A stretch of 64,000 nucleotides of DNA from Bacteroidales bacterium (GTDB taxonomy: Bacteria; Bacteroidota; Bacteroidia; Bacteroidales; GCA-2748055). The DNA lies in NCBI GenBank assembly GCA_030589895.1, contig JAUUZQ010000005.1, positions 1 through 64,000 on the forward strand, written 5' to 3'. The translations under genes were made by a program, and so were the position numbers. The notes below the pieces were generated by a model that saw only the letters and a list, made by a program, of their open reading frames with translations, did no database searches and had not been told where the DNA came from. Positions 9,581 to 17,730 of this stretch are shown here, in pieces. Position 1 is the first letter of the stretch; every line of letters starts with the position of its first letter.

Positions 9581-10642
9581 CTACTCACATGATTCTACAA
9601 AATCCCGCTGGTATTGCATTAATGCATTAGTCAATGCACTGTTTTCCTCTTTTGTTCCTATTGTTATGCGCAGAGATCCTTCACAAAGTGGTACATCAGA
9701 GCGGTCACGCACTATGATTTTCCGGCTCACCAGGTAATCATAAACCTCTTTAGGTTTTTTGACCTTCACCAGTAAAAAATTGGCGTCTGATGGATAAACC
9801 TTCTGCACAAACCTGTACATTTTCAATTTCTTCTCCATCTTATTTCTCTCTTTCAGAATTGAATCTACCCACTCCTCTTTAATCGTCTGATTATCCAATG
9901 CATTTATAGCATAATCCATTGTTAGCCTATTGACATTATATGGATATTTCACACTGCTCATGAGCTTAATGATTTCCGTAGAAGCCAAAGCCATTCCAAG
10001 CCGGATACCTGCTATTCCCCATGCCTTCGATAAGGTTTGTAAAACCACCAGGTTCGGATATTTCTGAAGCTCTTCAATCAGGCTGCTTCTCTCGCTAAAA
10101 TCTATGTAAGCCTCATCTACAACAATTAATAGATTAAGATTTTCAGCAAGTTCCAAAATCTGCTTTTTTGGAAATGAATTGGAAGTGGGATTATTTGGGG
10201 AGCAGATGAACAGGAGCTTCGTATGTTTATTGCAAGCCTGTTTAAGTGAGGCAGTATCCAGCGAAAAATCAGGATTAAGCAATACTTTCCTGACTTCAAT
10301 ATCATTAATATCTGCACATACCTGGTACATTCCATAGCTTGGTGAGATGGATACTACATTATCGGTCCCCGGTTCACAGAATATTCGATAAAGAAGGTCA
10401 ATTGCTTCGTCAGATCCATTTCCAAGGAATATCTGGTCTGCCGGGATCTCTTTCATCGCACCGATTTTCTTCTTTAAGTCGCACTGAAGCGGATCAGGAT
10501 ACCTGTTTTGTGGTGCATTGAAGGGATTTTCATTTGCATCCAGGTAAATAGCTTCTCCACCGGTATATTCGTCTCTGGCAGAAGAATAAGGTGTCAGATT
10601 CCTGATGTTTGGTCTTATGAGTATATTCAGGTCAAAATTCAT
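9581..10642 (-). CDS. hisC: Histidinol-phosphate aminotransferase
   Basis: About 353 residues from ATG 10642 (MNFDLNILIRPNIRNLTPY). An in-frame start at 10684 would add 14 residues lying in repeat-like intergenic DNA and is less likely. This class-I/II PLP enzyme has the substrate motif YLDANENPF, the FLGNGSDEAIDLL loop, CSPNNPTSN, DEAYIDFS, and the PLP lysine in LQTLSKAWGIAGIRLG. It transaminates imidazole-acetol phosphate with glutamate (step 7). The 66-bp gap to hisD contains short repeated phrases. Confidence 0.95.
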   Translation of the reverse strand: MNFDLNILIRPNIRNLTPYSSARDEYTGGEAIYLDANENPFNAPQNRYPDPLQCDLKKKIGAMKEIPADQIFLGNGSDEAIDLLYRIFCEPGTDNVVSISPSYGMYQVCADINDIEVRKVLLNPDFSLDTASLKQACNKHTKLLFICSPNNPTSNSFPKKQILELAENLNLLIVVDEAYIDFSERSSLIEELQKYPNLVVLQTLSKAWGIAGIRLGMALASTEIIKLMSSVKYPYNVNRLTMDYAINALDNQTIKEEWVDSILKERNKMEKKLKMYRFVQKVYPSDANFLLVKVKKPKEVYDYLVSRKIIVRDRSDVPLCEGSLRITIGTKEENSALTNALMQYQRDFVESCE

Positions 10643-10708
10643 AGTTCTGATTGCATTGTTAATAGTGCATTGCGCATAGATCATGGTTCGAAATTTGAGA
10701 TTCGATTT

Positions 10709-11992
10709 TCATAGTTCGGAGTTCAATCTAATTTTAACTGCCTTACTGTGGGCCTGCAGCTTTTCTGCTTCAGCCATACTCATAACAGTATTCCCAATGT
10801 TTGAAAGTCCTTCCTTCGTTATCTCCTGAAATGTAACTTTCTTAACAAAGCTGTCCATATTTAGTCCACTATAAGAATGCGCCCAGCCGTTGGTTGGCAA
10901 GGTATGATTTGTTCCTGAAGCATAATCTCCTACACTTTCCGGAGAATAATTACCCAGAAATACAGACCCTGCATTTATAATATCCTCTGCAATTTCAGTA
11001 TAATTTTCACAAGCAATGATCAAATGCTCAGGAGCATACTCATTCATCATCCTTAGTGCATCTTCCAGCTTGTCAATTAGTATCAATTTACTATTTTCCA
11101 GGGCCTTTTCAGCAATTTCCTTTCGTGGAAGGGATTCCAGTTGCTTATCGAGTTCAATTTGCACCTCTTCCAATAAATCTATCGAATCGCTAATCAGAAT
11201 GACCTGGCTATCTTCACCATGCTCGGCCTGAGACAACAGATCTGAAGCTACGAATGAGGGAATAGCAGTTTTATCGGCCAGAATCGCTAATTCTGAAGGT
11301 CCTGCCGGAATATCAATGGCTACTGTATCAAGTCCCACCAATTGCTTAGCAGCTGTTACCCATTGATTTCCAGGTCCGAATATTTTATTTACTGCAGGAA
11401 TTGTTTCTGTGCCGTATGCCATAGCTGCGATAGCCTGTACTCCACCAATTTTATGCACTTTTTTTATGCCCAATATCTCAGCTATATACAGGATTGCCGG
11501 ACTAATCAAACCTTCTGCATCAGGAGGTGTGCATAGGACAATCTCTCTGCATCCGGCCAATTTAGCGGGAACACCCAGCATTAAAGCAGTTGAAAGCAAA
11601 GGCGCTGTACCTCCTGGTATATAAAGTCCGACCTTTTCAATAGCAAGGGCTTTTTGCCAGCATGTAACACCGGAAGCAGTTTCAGTTTTTATGGTTTTTG
11701 TTATCTGACTCTCATGAAATTTTTCAATGTTCTTTTTAGCATCCAGTATTGCTTTGCGCAATGCCTCATCAACTTCATTTTCTGCATTGGCTAATTCTTC
11801 AGTACTGACTTCAAACTTTTCTAAATCAATTTTATCGAATTGACGGGTGTATTTTCTTACTGCCACATCTCCATTTTCCTTGACATCCTTAAGTATTTCT
11901 CTTACTGATTCATATAGATTTTCACTCTCATATACAGGACGTTGCAGTATTTGAGACCATGAATTTTCCGGTGGATTCAGATATGTATTCAT
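10709..11992 (-). CDS. hisD: Histidinol dehydrogenase
   Basis: About 427 residues from ATG 11992 (MNTYLNPPENSW). A TTG at 12013 is in frame but lies in a duplicated copy of the hisG 3' end, so ATG 11992 is preferred. Family signatures are VGLYIPGGTAPLLST, IFGPGNQWVTAAK, ASDLLSQAEHGEDSQ with zinc-binding and catalytic residues, and the C-terminal HTLPTNGWAHSYSGL. It performs the two final NAD-dependent oxidations of histidinol to histidine. Confidence 0.96.
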   Translation of the reverse strand: MNTYLNPPENSWSQILQRPVYESENLYESVREILKDVKENGDVAVRKYTRQFDKIDLEKFEVSTEELANAENEVDEALRKAILDAKKNIEKFHESQITKTIKTETASGVTCWQKALAIEKVGLYIPGGTAPLLSTALMLGVPAKLAGCREIVLCTPPDAEGLISPAILYIAEILGIKKVHKIGGVQAIAAMAYGTETIPAVNKIFGPGNQWVTAAKQLVGLDTVAIDIPAGPSELAILADKTAIPSFVASDLLSQAEHGEDSQVILISDSIDLLEEVQIELDKQLESLPRKEIAEKALENSKLILIDKLEDALRMMNEYAPEHLIIACENYTEIAEDIINAGSVFLGNYSPESVGDYASGTNHTLPTNGWAHSYSGLNMDSFVKKVTFQEITKEGLSNIGNTVMSMAEAEKLQAHSKAVKIRLNSEL

Positions 11993-12001
11993 TGCATTTA
12001 G

Positions 12002-12054
12002 AGTATATTTCAAATAATCATCACCTCAGTCTAAAGTATGTTTCAAATAATCAT
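12002..12054. repeat. 33-bp-period duplication of the hisG 3' end
   Basis: A 20-bp segment at 12035-12054, covering the last hisG codons and its TGA stop, is repeated at 12002-12021 with one mismatch, offset by 33 bp. The copy lies in the hisG-hisD gap and creates an in-frame but probably unused 5' extension of hisD. Confidence 0.8.
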
Positions 12055-12900
12055 TTTCTCAATGGGAATAACCAATATACCCTGGGCTCCAAATTCTTTC
12101 AGTTTGCCAATAACCTGCCAAAACTGACTTTCGGAGAGGACCGAATGCACAGAACTCCAACCAGAATCAGCCAATGGCATCACTGTAGGGCTTTTCATTC
12201 CCGGGATTACAGAAATAATGTCGTCCAGTTTGTCATTGGGAGCATTCAGAAGAATATATTTATTATTAGTGGATGCCAGTACACTTCTGATCCGAAACAA
12301 GAGATCATTCAGGATTTCCCTTTTCTCCTGATCCATATCCCGATTTCCTATCACTACAGCTTCTGACTTCATGACAACATCAACTTCTGTCAAGCCATTA
12401 CTGATCAAAGTACTTCCAGAGCTTACTATGTCAAAAATACCATCTGCCAAACCAATTCCCGGCGCTATTTCCACGGATCCTGAGATCTCATGTATCTCGG
12501 CATTTACACCTTTTTCATTCAGAAATTTCTCCAGGATAACAGGATATGAGGTTGCGATCTTCTTACCTTCAAAAAATTCAACTCCCTCATAGTTCAGCTG
12601 CTTTGGTATCGCCAGAGAAAGCCTGCATCTTGAAAAGCCCAGTCTTTCGACAATATCTGCCTCTTTTCCCTTTTCAGCAAAAACATTTTCACCTACAATA
12701 CCAATATCTGCCACACCATCTTCTACATATTGAGGAATATCATCATCTCTGAGATATAATACTTCAATGGGAAAAGATCCCGATTGTGCCAACAACTTCC
12801 TCTCCCCGTTGGTTAGGGAGACTCCTGCTTCCTTCAGAAGATTAATAGATTTCTCACTTAATCTTCCCGACTTCTGTATCGCTATTCGTAATTTCTTCAT
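12043..12900 (-). CDS. hisG: ATP phosphoribosyltransferase, long (HisG-L) form
   Basis: 285 residues, the long form with a C-terminal ACT-like regulatory domain (about 205-285) that binds histidine for feedback inhibition; short-form enzymes (about 210 residues) need HisZ instead. Motifs: LRIAIQKSGRLSEKS at the N-terminus, DIGIVGENVF, and the PRPP-binding SSGSTLISNGL. It catalyses the first, committed step. The start codon lies 12 bp after the attenuator terminator, so expression is controlled both by attenuation and allosterically. Confidence 0.96.
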   Translation of the reverse strand: MKKLRIAIQKSGRLSEKSINLLKEAGVSLTNGERKLLAQSGSFPIEVLYLRDDDIPQYVEDGVADIGIVGENVFAEKGKEADIVERLGFSRCRLSLAIPKQLNYEGVEFFEGKKIATSYPVILEKFLNEKGVNAEIHEISGSVEIAPGIGLADGIFDIVSSGSTLISNGLTEVDVVMKSEAVVIGNRDMDQEKREILNDLLFRIRSVLASTNNKYILLNAPNDKLDDIISVIPGMKSPTVMPLADSGWSSVHSVLSESQFWQVIGKLKEFGAQGILVIPIEKMII

Positions 12901-12911
12901 TTTTATAAATT

Positions 12912-12941
12912 AAAAAAGGTTTGCAGAATCTGCAAACCTTT
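12912..12941 (-). terminator. Attenuator terminator of the his operon
   Basis: On the minus strand a perfect 12-bp stem (AAAGGTTTGCAG / CTGCAAACCTTT) with a 3-nt ATT loop runs into six Ts. It lies between the leader peptide stop (12970) and hisG (12900). Plus-strand arms are 12915-12926 and 12930-12941. The upstream TTGTAAAC (12958-12965) can pair with GTTTGCAG of the 5' arm (12930-12937) to form a competing antiterminator of 8 bp with two G-T pairs. Confidence 0.88.
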
Positions 12942-12969
12942 AATGTTACTATAATATGTTTACAATCTT

Positions 12970-13041
12970 CTATCCACGACAAGTCCAAACGCTATGATGA
13001 TGCGCCTGATGATGCCTGATATGGGTATAAAGATTTTTCAT
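12970..13041 (-). CDS. hisL: Histidine leader peptide (attenuator)
   Basis: A 23-codon frame with ATG at 13041 and TAG at 12970 encodes MKNLYTHIRHHQAHHHS followed by VWTCRG. Six of 23 residues are His, at positions 7, 10, 11, 14, 15 and 16. It ends 5 nt before the antiterminator arm (12958-12965). A ribosome reaching the stop codon would cover that arm and let the terminator form; one stalled at the His codons when charged tRNA-His is scarce would leave it free. This is the logic of enterobacterial his attenuation; the mechanism here is inferred, while the codon run and hairpin are seen directly. Confidence 0.88.
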   Translation of the reverse strand: MKNLYTHIRHHQAHHHSVWTCRG

Positions 13042-13058
13042 AATTTCTAACTACGGTG

Positions 13059-13089
13059 CAATATTAACTATTAATTTTTAAAGTACAAG
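13059..13089 (-). promoter_or_regulatory. Candidate his operon promoter
   Basis: On the minus strand CTTG (13086-13089) is followed after 19 bp by TAATATTG (13059-13066), each one mismatch from the Bacteroidota TTTG / TAnnTTTG elements. Transcription would start about 10 nt before the leader peptide ATG. Confidence 0.45.
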
Positions 13090-13248
13090 TCAATTTCAAT
13101 GATAAATTAAAATAAATATTTGCGTTTTACTTATACTTTTAAGATAAGGGAACTGAGATGTGAGATGCAAAGGGCAGGGTTCCGGATATGTATAGCAAGG
13201 TACAGGATGTGAGGTGCAGGTACGAAGTATGCTCCGGGAGCGACATAT
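13090..13248. other. Intergenic region downstream of yihY, no gene seen
   Basis: Between the his promoter and the yihY stop the DNA is A/T-rich, then G/A-rich with repeated phrases such as GATGTGAG. A short GCTCC-G-GGAGC dyad lies near 13231-13241 and could be a weak terminator for yihY. No open frame with gene-like content was found. Confidence 0.4.
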
Positions 13249-14556
13249 CTATATATCTTTTAAGAGCACATTTGAAGGTGATTCTGTCATGGCATGCAAC
13301 ATATGTTCATGGATCTTCAAGATCTTATCCAGGGTTTCAGATTCAGTAACAATCAAATGGTCTCCTCCCTGTTTCTCCAGCTTTGTATAAAGGGTATCAA
13401 CATCGAGTAAATTTATATCCATGGCAGGTTGATAAGAGCCGCTTTTAGAATCATCTGATGCAAGTTCTGCCAAAATATTACACTCAACCATATCATATAC
13501 CAGTTGATTCATCAGTCTGAGGGGCATACCCAAATCATGGCTCAAATCATCAGTTGTCTTGGCCTTTCCTCCATCTTCAAAATTCTTAACAATATACTGA
13601 GCGATCAACATAGTCAGGATCCTCTTATTGTCATGACTTAGATTAAGTGCCTCTTTTTCAAATTCATAGTTTTCAATATTTTGATAGGCAAAAGAGATTT
13701 CTGCACCCAAAAGCACAATAAGCCAGGTTATTTGCAACAACATCAATAACAAAGGAATGATGGCAATACTACCATAGAGTAAATTAAATCTCGTCACACC
13801 AATCTGAAATTCAATAAAGGCCCATTGCACCAACAAGGAGAGTGTCCCTGCAAAAACTCCGGCAATAAGCGCATATTTAAACTTCACTTTCGTATTTGGC
13901 ATGACAATATATATGAGCGTAAACATCAGCCAAATAGATAGATAAGGCACCAGTTTCATAAAAAACTGTATGCCCCATCTAAGCAATTCAATGTCTGCAG
14001 CAGTGGCTTGTAATTTTACGGTGAAGCTACCTGAAATCGCAATTGCAAAGGGCGCTATGATCATCATGGCCAGGTAATCTGTAAATTTCCTCATTGGTGT
14101 CCTTGCTTTCTTGACCTGCCAGATATCGTTAAAAGAAAACTCAATATTATTCAATACCTGTATGATCGACCAGAATACGATTACAAATCCAATACCAGCC
14201 ATCAATCCCCCTTTGGTGTTGTCTAAAATTTGCGAAACCAAATCATTGATCACCTTAATAATCTGGTCCTGCCCCTCAAAACTATGCTCAATAAATTCTC
14301 TCATTTTATCCTCAAAACCAAAGCCCTGGGCAATACCAAAGCCCATAGCGAAGACTGGGATAATAGAAAGCATTGTAAAATATGTCAGAGAACTCGCTCT
14401 CATGGCAACCCTGTCTTCAAAGAATCCTTTAAAAGCATAAACGAATATTCTGATCTGGCGAATCAGAAAGCCTTTCCGGCTAGACCTGTCATCAAGACTC
14501 AGGGACCAGAGTTCAGTTTGGAAGAAATGTCTCAGTTTTTTCAGCATTGCATTCAA
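13249..14556 (-). CDS. YihY/BrkB-family inner-membrane protein
   Basis: 435 residues. The YihY/virulence-factor BrkB domain covers about residues 30-300, with six predicted membrane segments and the family motifs RASSLTYFTMLSIIPVFA and GLMAGIGFVIVFWSIIQVLNNIE. The C-terminal 130 residues form a winged-helix-like cytoplasmic extension common in Bacteroidota homologues. The family was once misnamed RNase BN, and its biochemical role is not settled. A second Met at residue 4 (14547) could be the start; a TATATTTG -7-like box lies at 14566-14573. Confidence 0.9.
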   Translation of the reverse strand: MNAMLKKLRHFFQTELWSLSLDDRSSRKGFLIRQIRIFVYAFKGFFEDRVAMRASSLTYFTMLSIIPVFAMGFGIAQGFGFEDKMREFIEHSFEGQDQIIKVINDLVSQILDNTKGGLMAGIGFVIVFWSIIQVLNNIEFSFNDIWQVKKARTPMRKFTDYLAMMIIAPFAIAISGSFTVKLQATAADIELLRWGIQFFMKLVPYLSIWLMFTLIYIVMPNTKVKFKYALIAGVFAGTLSLLVQWAFIEFQIGVTRFNLLYGSIAIIPLLLMLLQITWLIVLLGAEISFAYQNIENYEFEKEALNLSHDNKRILTMLIAQYIVKNFEDGGKAKTTDDLSHDLGMPLRLMNQLVYDMVECNILAELASDDSKSGSYQPAMDINLLDVDTLYTKLEKQGGDHLIVTESETLDKILKIHEHMLHAMTESPSNVLLKDI

Positions 14557-14679
14557 ATTGTATCACAAATATAGCAATATTGAAGGAAAGCTTCAGAATA
14601 TTTTAAGTAGAAATGAAGGTCACTACACTCTATGATGTTCACTTTAGGGTTAAGAAGTAACTTGAACTAATATTTATTA

Positions 14680-16005
14680 CTACACTTCCAGGTTGGAGAT
14701 ATCAAGAATAAATCCTTCCATTCCAACAACCTTATTCCCTTCATAAACGGGATTTGCAGAGAGTATGTGTCGACCGGTAGAACCATCCCTGCATAACCTG
14801 GTGGCATGAGAACTTAATAAAGGTTCTCCTTTCATTACTCTATTGAAGGTATTTTCCAGCTTCAGCAATTCATCCGGATTCCTGGAAATTGAATAATGAC
14901 GGCCGATAACTTCATCTTTGTTATCATATTTATAGAGTCTAAGCCATGCTTCATTCACATCGAGCATCATGCCTTTGTCATCAATTCTATAGTAGCCGGC
15001 ACTGCTGTCTCTGATTGCATGGTCAACATGCTCAGAAAATGGAGCTGACTCATCTATATCAATTATAAACCCCTCGATACCAGTGATTTCATCATCCTCT
15101 TTCACAGGGTTCATTGATAAAAGGTGATGAGCTTTTGATCCATCCATGCATTTTCTGGTTACCGGAACCCCTGAAAAATACGCACCCTTCAGTGCTTTCT
15201 GAATCATATCCTCCAGTATCTTTTGATCATCCGAATCACGTGTCAATGCGTAGTGTTTACCAAGGATAGCATCACGATCCTTACATTTATAAAGCTTTAA
15301 CCAAGTATTATTTACATCTACTATTTTCCCATCCGTACTAATCCTGTAATATCCGGCAGCACTATCATTTACAGCATCTTCCAGGTGTTTCATGCGCTCC
15401 TCATGAGAATCTACATCGATAACTTCCCATCCGGTAATCATCGCTTTTATACTTGTCAGCGGTTTATCACCGGTTGTGGTGAGATATACATGAGCAACCA
15501 CAAAGGCGAGAAGTGAAAATGCACCAAAAGTATGCAGATAGGCAAGATTTGTCAGTCCATTTAATTGAATAGGATTATTAGGATACAAATAATACATATA
15601 GATGAATCCGGTTATGACCATCAATGGAATAATAAGCAGTTTTAATCCCAGGTAGACAAACCTCTGTAAAGGGTTGAATTTGTTATAGATAGTCTTGTGC
15701 GTAGGATGTGGTGCACCTTTGAATATCCCGGATATATAGTATGTAAATTGTGCCTTAAGAAACTTTGTAGTTGGAATATACTGTTTCCATTCCCCTGTAA
15801 CAAAATGCCAGAAAATAGTAAATACAATAAGCACCAGGAGGGCCCAGGCGGCGGTGTTATGCCAGACAATCACATTTTCAAAACCAAATATTGTATAGCT
15901 GCCATGGATTTCCAATCCGGTTAATGCAAGAAAGAATATGAGGAGCGCCTGGCTCCAATGCCAAAATCGTTCAAATCCCCGGTATATATATGTTCTCTTT
16001 TTCAT
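14680..16005 (-). CDS. Cytochrome b561-type membrane protein fused to two PAS domains
   Basis: 441 residues. Residues 1-200 form a four-helix di-heme cytochrome b domain of the hydrogenase/b561 type, with candidate heme ligands in ERFWHWSQALL, VWHNTAAWALL, FTIFWHFVTG and FVVAHVYL. Two similar PAS domains follow (about 215-325 and 330-441); both contain DS-AGYYRI and WL-LYK and end in a G-EGFI-DI motif. No kinase, cyclase or DNA-binding output follows. It starts 24 bp after the octaheme cytochrome and is surely cotranscribed, so the b domain probably passes quinol electrons to it. The PAS pair may sense redox, ligand or heme; that part is inference. Confidence 0.85.
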   Translation of the reverse strand: MKKRTYIYRGFERFWHWSQALLIFFLALTGLEIHGSYTIFGFENVIVWHNTAAWALLVLIVFTIFWHFVTGEWKQYIPTTKFLKAQFTYYISGIFKGAPHPTHKTIYNKFNPLQRFVYLGLKLLIIPLMVITGFIYMYYLYPNNPIQLNGLTNLAYLHTFGAFSLLAFVVAHVYLTTTGDKPLTSIKAMITGWEVIDVDSHEERMKHLEDAVNDSAAGYYRISTDGKIVDVNNTWLKLYKCKDRDAILGKHYALTRDSDDQKILEDMIQKALKGAYFSGVPVTRKCMDGSKAHHLLSMNPVKEDDEITGIEGFIIDIDESAPFSEHVDHAIRDSSAGYYRIDDKGMMLDVNEAWLRLYKYDNKDEVIGRHYSISRNPDELLKLENTFNRVMKGEPLLSSHATRLCRDGSTGRHILSANPVYEGNKVVGMEGFILDISNLEV

Positions 16006-16029
16006 AGTAATGCTAATTATGAGCGCTTA

Positions 16030-17634
16030 TTATTTTTTTATTATTCTTATTGCTGCGTGAATTCCTACTCCGGCTATTGCGAATATTATGAGTAAGAATC
16101 CAACTTTATCAAGCAATGGACTTCTATCTCTTCCAGCAAGGTAGAATCCGGACACATTGTATAGTCTGCCATCCCGTGAATGACAATCATTACACTTAAG
16201 GGACTGATCTGCAGGTGCCACCATATGGTTAATGGGCCAATACATTTCAGTAGAAATGAATGAATACTCTCCACTATATGGCAAGTTTACTCTTTCCATG
16301 CCAATTTCAGCAGCAATATCCCAATTGAAGCCTTTCCAAAAAGCAGTACTGTCTTTTCCAAAAAGTAGTGCCTGGATCATTGTGTTGTTAACGGGATCAT
16401 AAATTTGTTTTCCCCTGTGAACTTTTACCGGAACCAGAATAGATTCTTTCTCGTGATAGTCACCGTGTAATGTATTAATCTGAACCGGTCCTGTTGTGTC
16501 AAGCTGCTCACCAAGAACATAATGACTTGCTTTTCCATTAAACCAAACATATTCCGGCTCTACGTTGTTAGCCCACTGAAAAGTTCCTTTCTGCGTATGG
16601 TAAGAGATATTACCCATGCTATCATATTCTACAATATGAGAACCATCTTCATTCGTTCTTCCGGCTGTTGACCAGTCCCAATACATTTTAGTCGAACTCT
16701 CCCGTGCAAAACCAGGAATATGACATGTCTGGCAAGCTATCCTGCTAACATGTTTGTTCAGGTTCCTGCTCTTATGAGGCTGATCGGTATGACACTGATT
16801 ACAGGTAACTCTATTATCGTCCACAGAAGCAATTGAATAGAGGTTTCCTGAGATATTGTGATTAGTTGTCTTGTGGCAATCAATACAATTCAAATTTGCT
16901 CCGTCTTCTGCCATATGTACATCCACATCTCTTGTTATGGCAACTAATTCACTGGCAATATCTCCATGCTTTACGTTGTTTCCGCCCCCACCTACGAAAT
17001 GACATGCACCACAATTTTCCTTTCCGGGAATACCAACATTTTGAGCAATGAGATTGTAGTCAGGCGGATAAAATGTTTTTTCCTTGAATTTCTTTTCAAC
17101 CGTAGCCGGATAACCCGCTGCAGTAGGATACTTCTCGTACGTACCGGTCTTGTCGTGACAAACGATGCAATCAATGTTGCTACTGTTAGTGAAGTCAAAC
17201 GAATCATCTTCCCAACCATAACCTATATGACAACTTGTGCATCTTGTTTCATTTGTCGCTATTCCAATACAAAAGTTATTTATGATGTTCTTTTTACCAA
17301 GTTGTATGGTAGTTCCATCTTCCATTTTATAATCCCGGGACCAGGTCCAGTGAGAAGATTTCATCACATCCTGTGCGGTCATATTGTGACAAGTAAGACA
17401 TGCATCTGTAACTTCATGTGGCGTATTGAACTCCTGTTGGAGGGATAAGAACTTGCTATGATCAACTTTCGCTGTACTGTCAACACTGTAATTTACAGCG
17501 GGAACATCCATTTCCAGTTTCATTTCATTCACTTCTCCAATTATGATCACGGCTATAATCCATGGTATCGTAATAGATAAGAAGAGTATAAGAAGTTTAA
17601 TTAAGTTTCTGTTTGGTTTCTGTTTTATATGCAT
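16030..17634 (-). CDS. Octaheme c-type cytochrome, tetrathionate reductase family
   Basis: About 534 residues from ATG 17634; a GTG at 17661 would add nine residues. Eight CxxCH motifs are visible: CLTCH, CTSCH, CIVCH, CGACH, CIDCH, CNQCH, CQTCH and CNDCH. The spacing and segments such as TKMYWDWSTAGR match the octaheme tetrathionate reductase (OTR) family, which reduces tetrathionate, nitrite and hydroxylamine in vitro. An N-terminal membrane segment (about residues 21-42, counted from the GTG) and a C-terminal one (VGFLLIIFAIAGVGI) anchor it on the periplasmic side. Paired with a cytochrome b gene, it is probably a quinol-linked terminal reductase for anaerobic growth; the physiological acceptor is unknown. 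Confidence 0.9.
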   Translation of the reverse strand: MHIKQKPNRNLIKLLILFLSITIPWIIAVIIIGEVNEMKLEMDVPAVNYSVDSTAKVDHSKFLSLQQEFNTPHEVTDACLTCHNMTAQDVMKSSHWTWSRDYKMEDGTTIQLGKKNIINNFCIGIATNETRCTSCHIGYGWEDDSFDFTNSSNIDCIVCHDKTGTYEKYPTAAGYPATVEKKFKEKTFYPPDYNLIAQNVGIPGKENCGACHFVGGGGNNVKHGDIASELVAITRDVDVHMAEDGANLNCIDCHKTTNHNISGNLYSIASVDDNRVTCNQCHTDQPHKSRNLNKHVSRIACQTCHIPGFARESSTKMYWDWSTAGRTNEDGSHIVEYDSMGNISYHTQKGTFQWANNVEPEYVWFNGKASHYVLGEQLDTTGPVQINTLHGDYHEKESILVPVKVHRGKQIYDPVNNTMIQALLFGKDSTAFWKGFNWDIAAEIGMERVNLPYSGEYSFISTEMYWPINHMVAPADQSLKCNDCHSRDGRLYNVSGFYLAGRDRSPLLDKVGFLLIIFAIAGVGIHAAIRIIKK

Positions 17635-17693
17635 ATCATCGATTTTTTGGCCTCGAAGCACTTAATAATTGATAAATCAAAAAAATGAAGCAG

Positions 17694-17701
17694 CAAATAT
17701 A
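17694..17701 (-). promoter_or_regulatory. Candidate -7 box of the octaheme/cytochrome b operon
   Basis: Minus-strand TATATTTG matches TAnnTTTG exactly, 60 bp upstream of ATG 17634. No TTG -33 element is found at the right distance, which would suit a regulated promoter; the position instead holds the dyad at 17698-17721. Confidence 0.42.
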
Positions 17702-17721
17702 ATGAGAATATTCTCATAATA
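17698..17721. promoter_or_regulatory. Candidate operator: 24-bp dyad overlapping the promoter
   Basis: ATGAGAATATTCTCAT (17702-17717) is a perfect 16-bp palindrome, and TAT/ATA flanks extend it to 24 bp with one mismatched pair. It overlaps the candidate -7 box of the octaheme cytochrome operon and covers the spacer. The symmetry and position suggest a dimeric repressor or regulator site; the protein is not identifiable. Confidence 0.5.
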
Positions 17722-17730
17722 GCTAAAATT

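Noticed and set aside
10684-10695. GGTTCGAAAT near hisC as a tRNA T-loop.
   Set aside because: No acceptor or anticodon stems can be folded around it; it is part of the repeat-like hisC-hisD gap.
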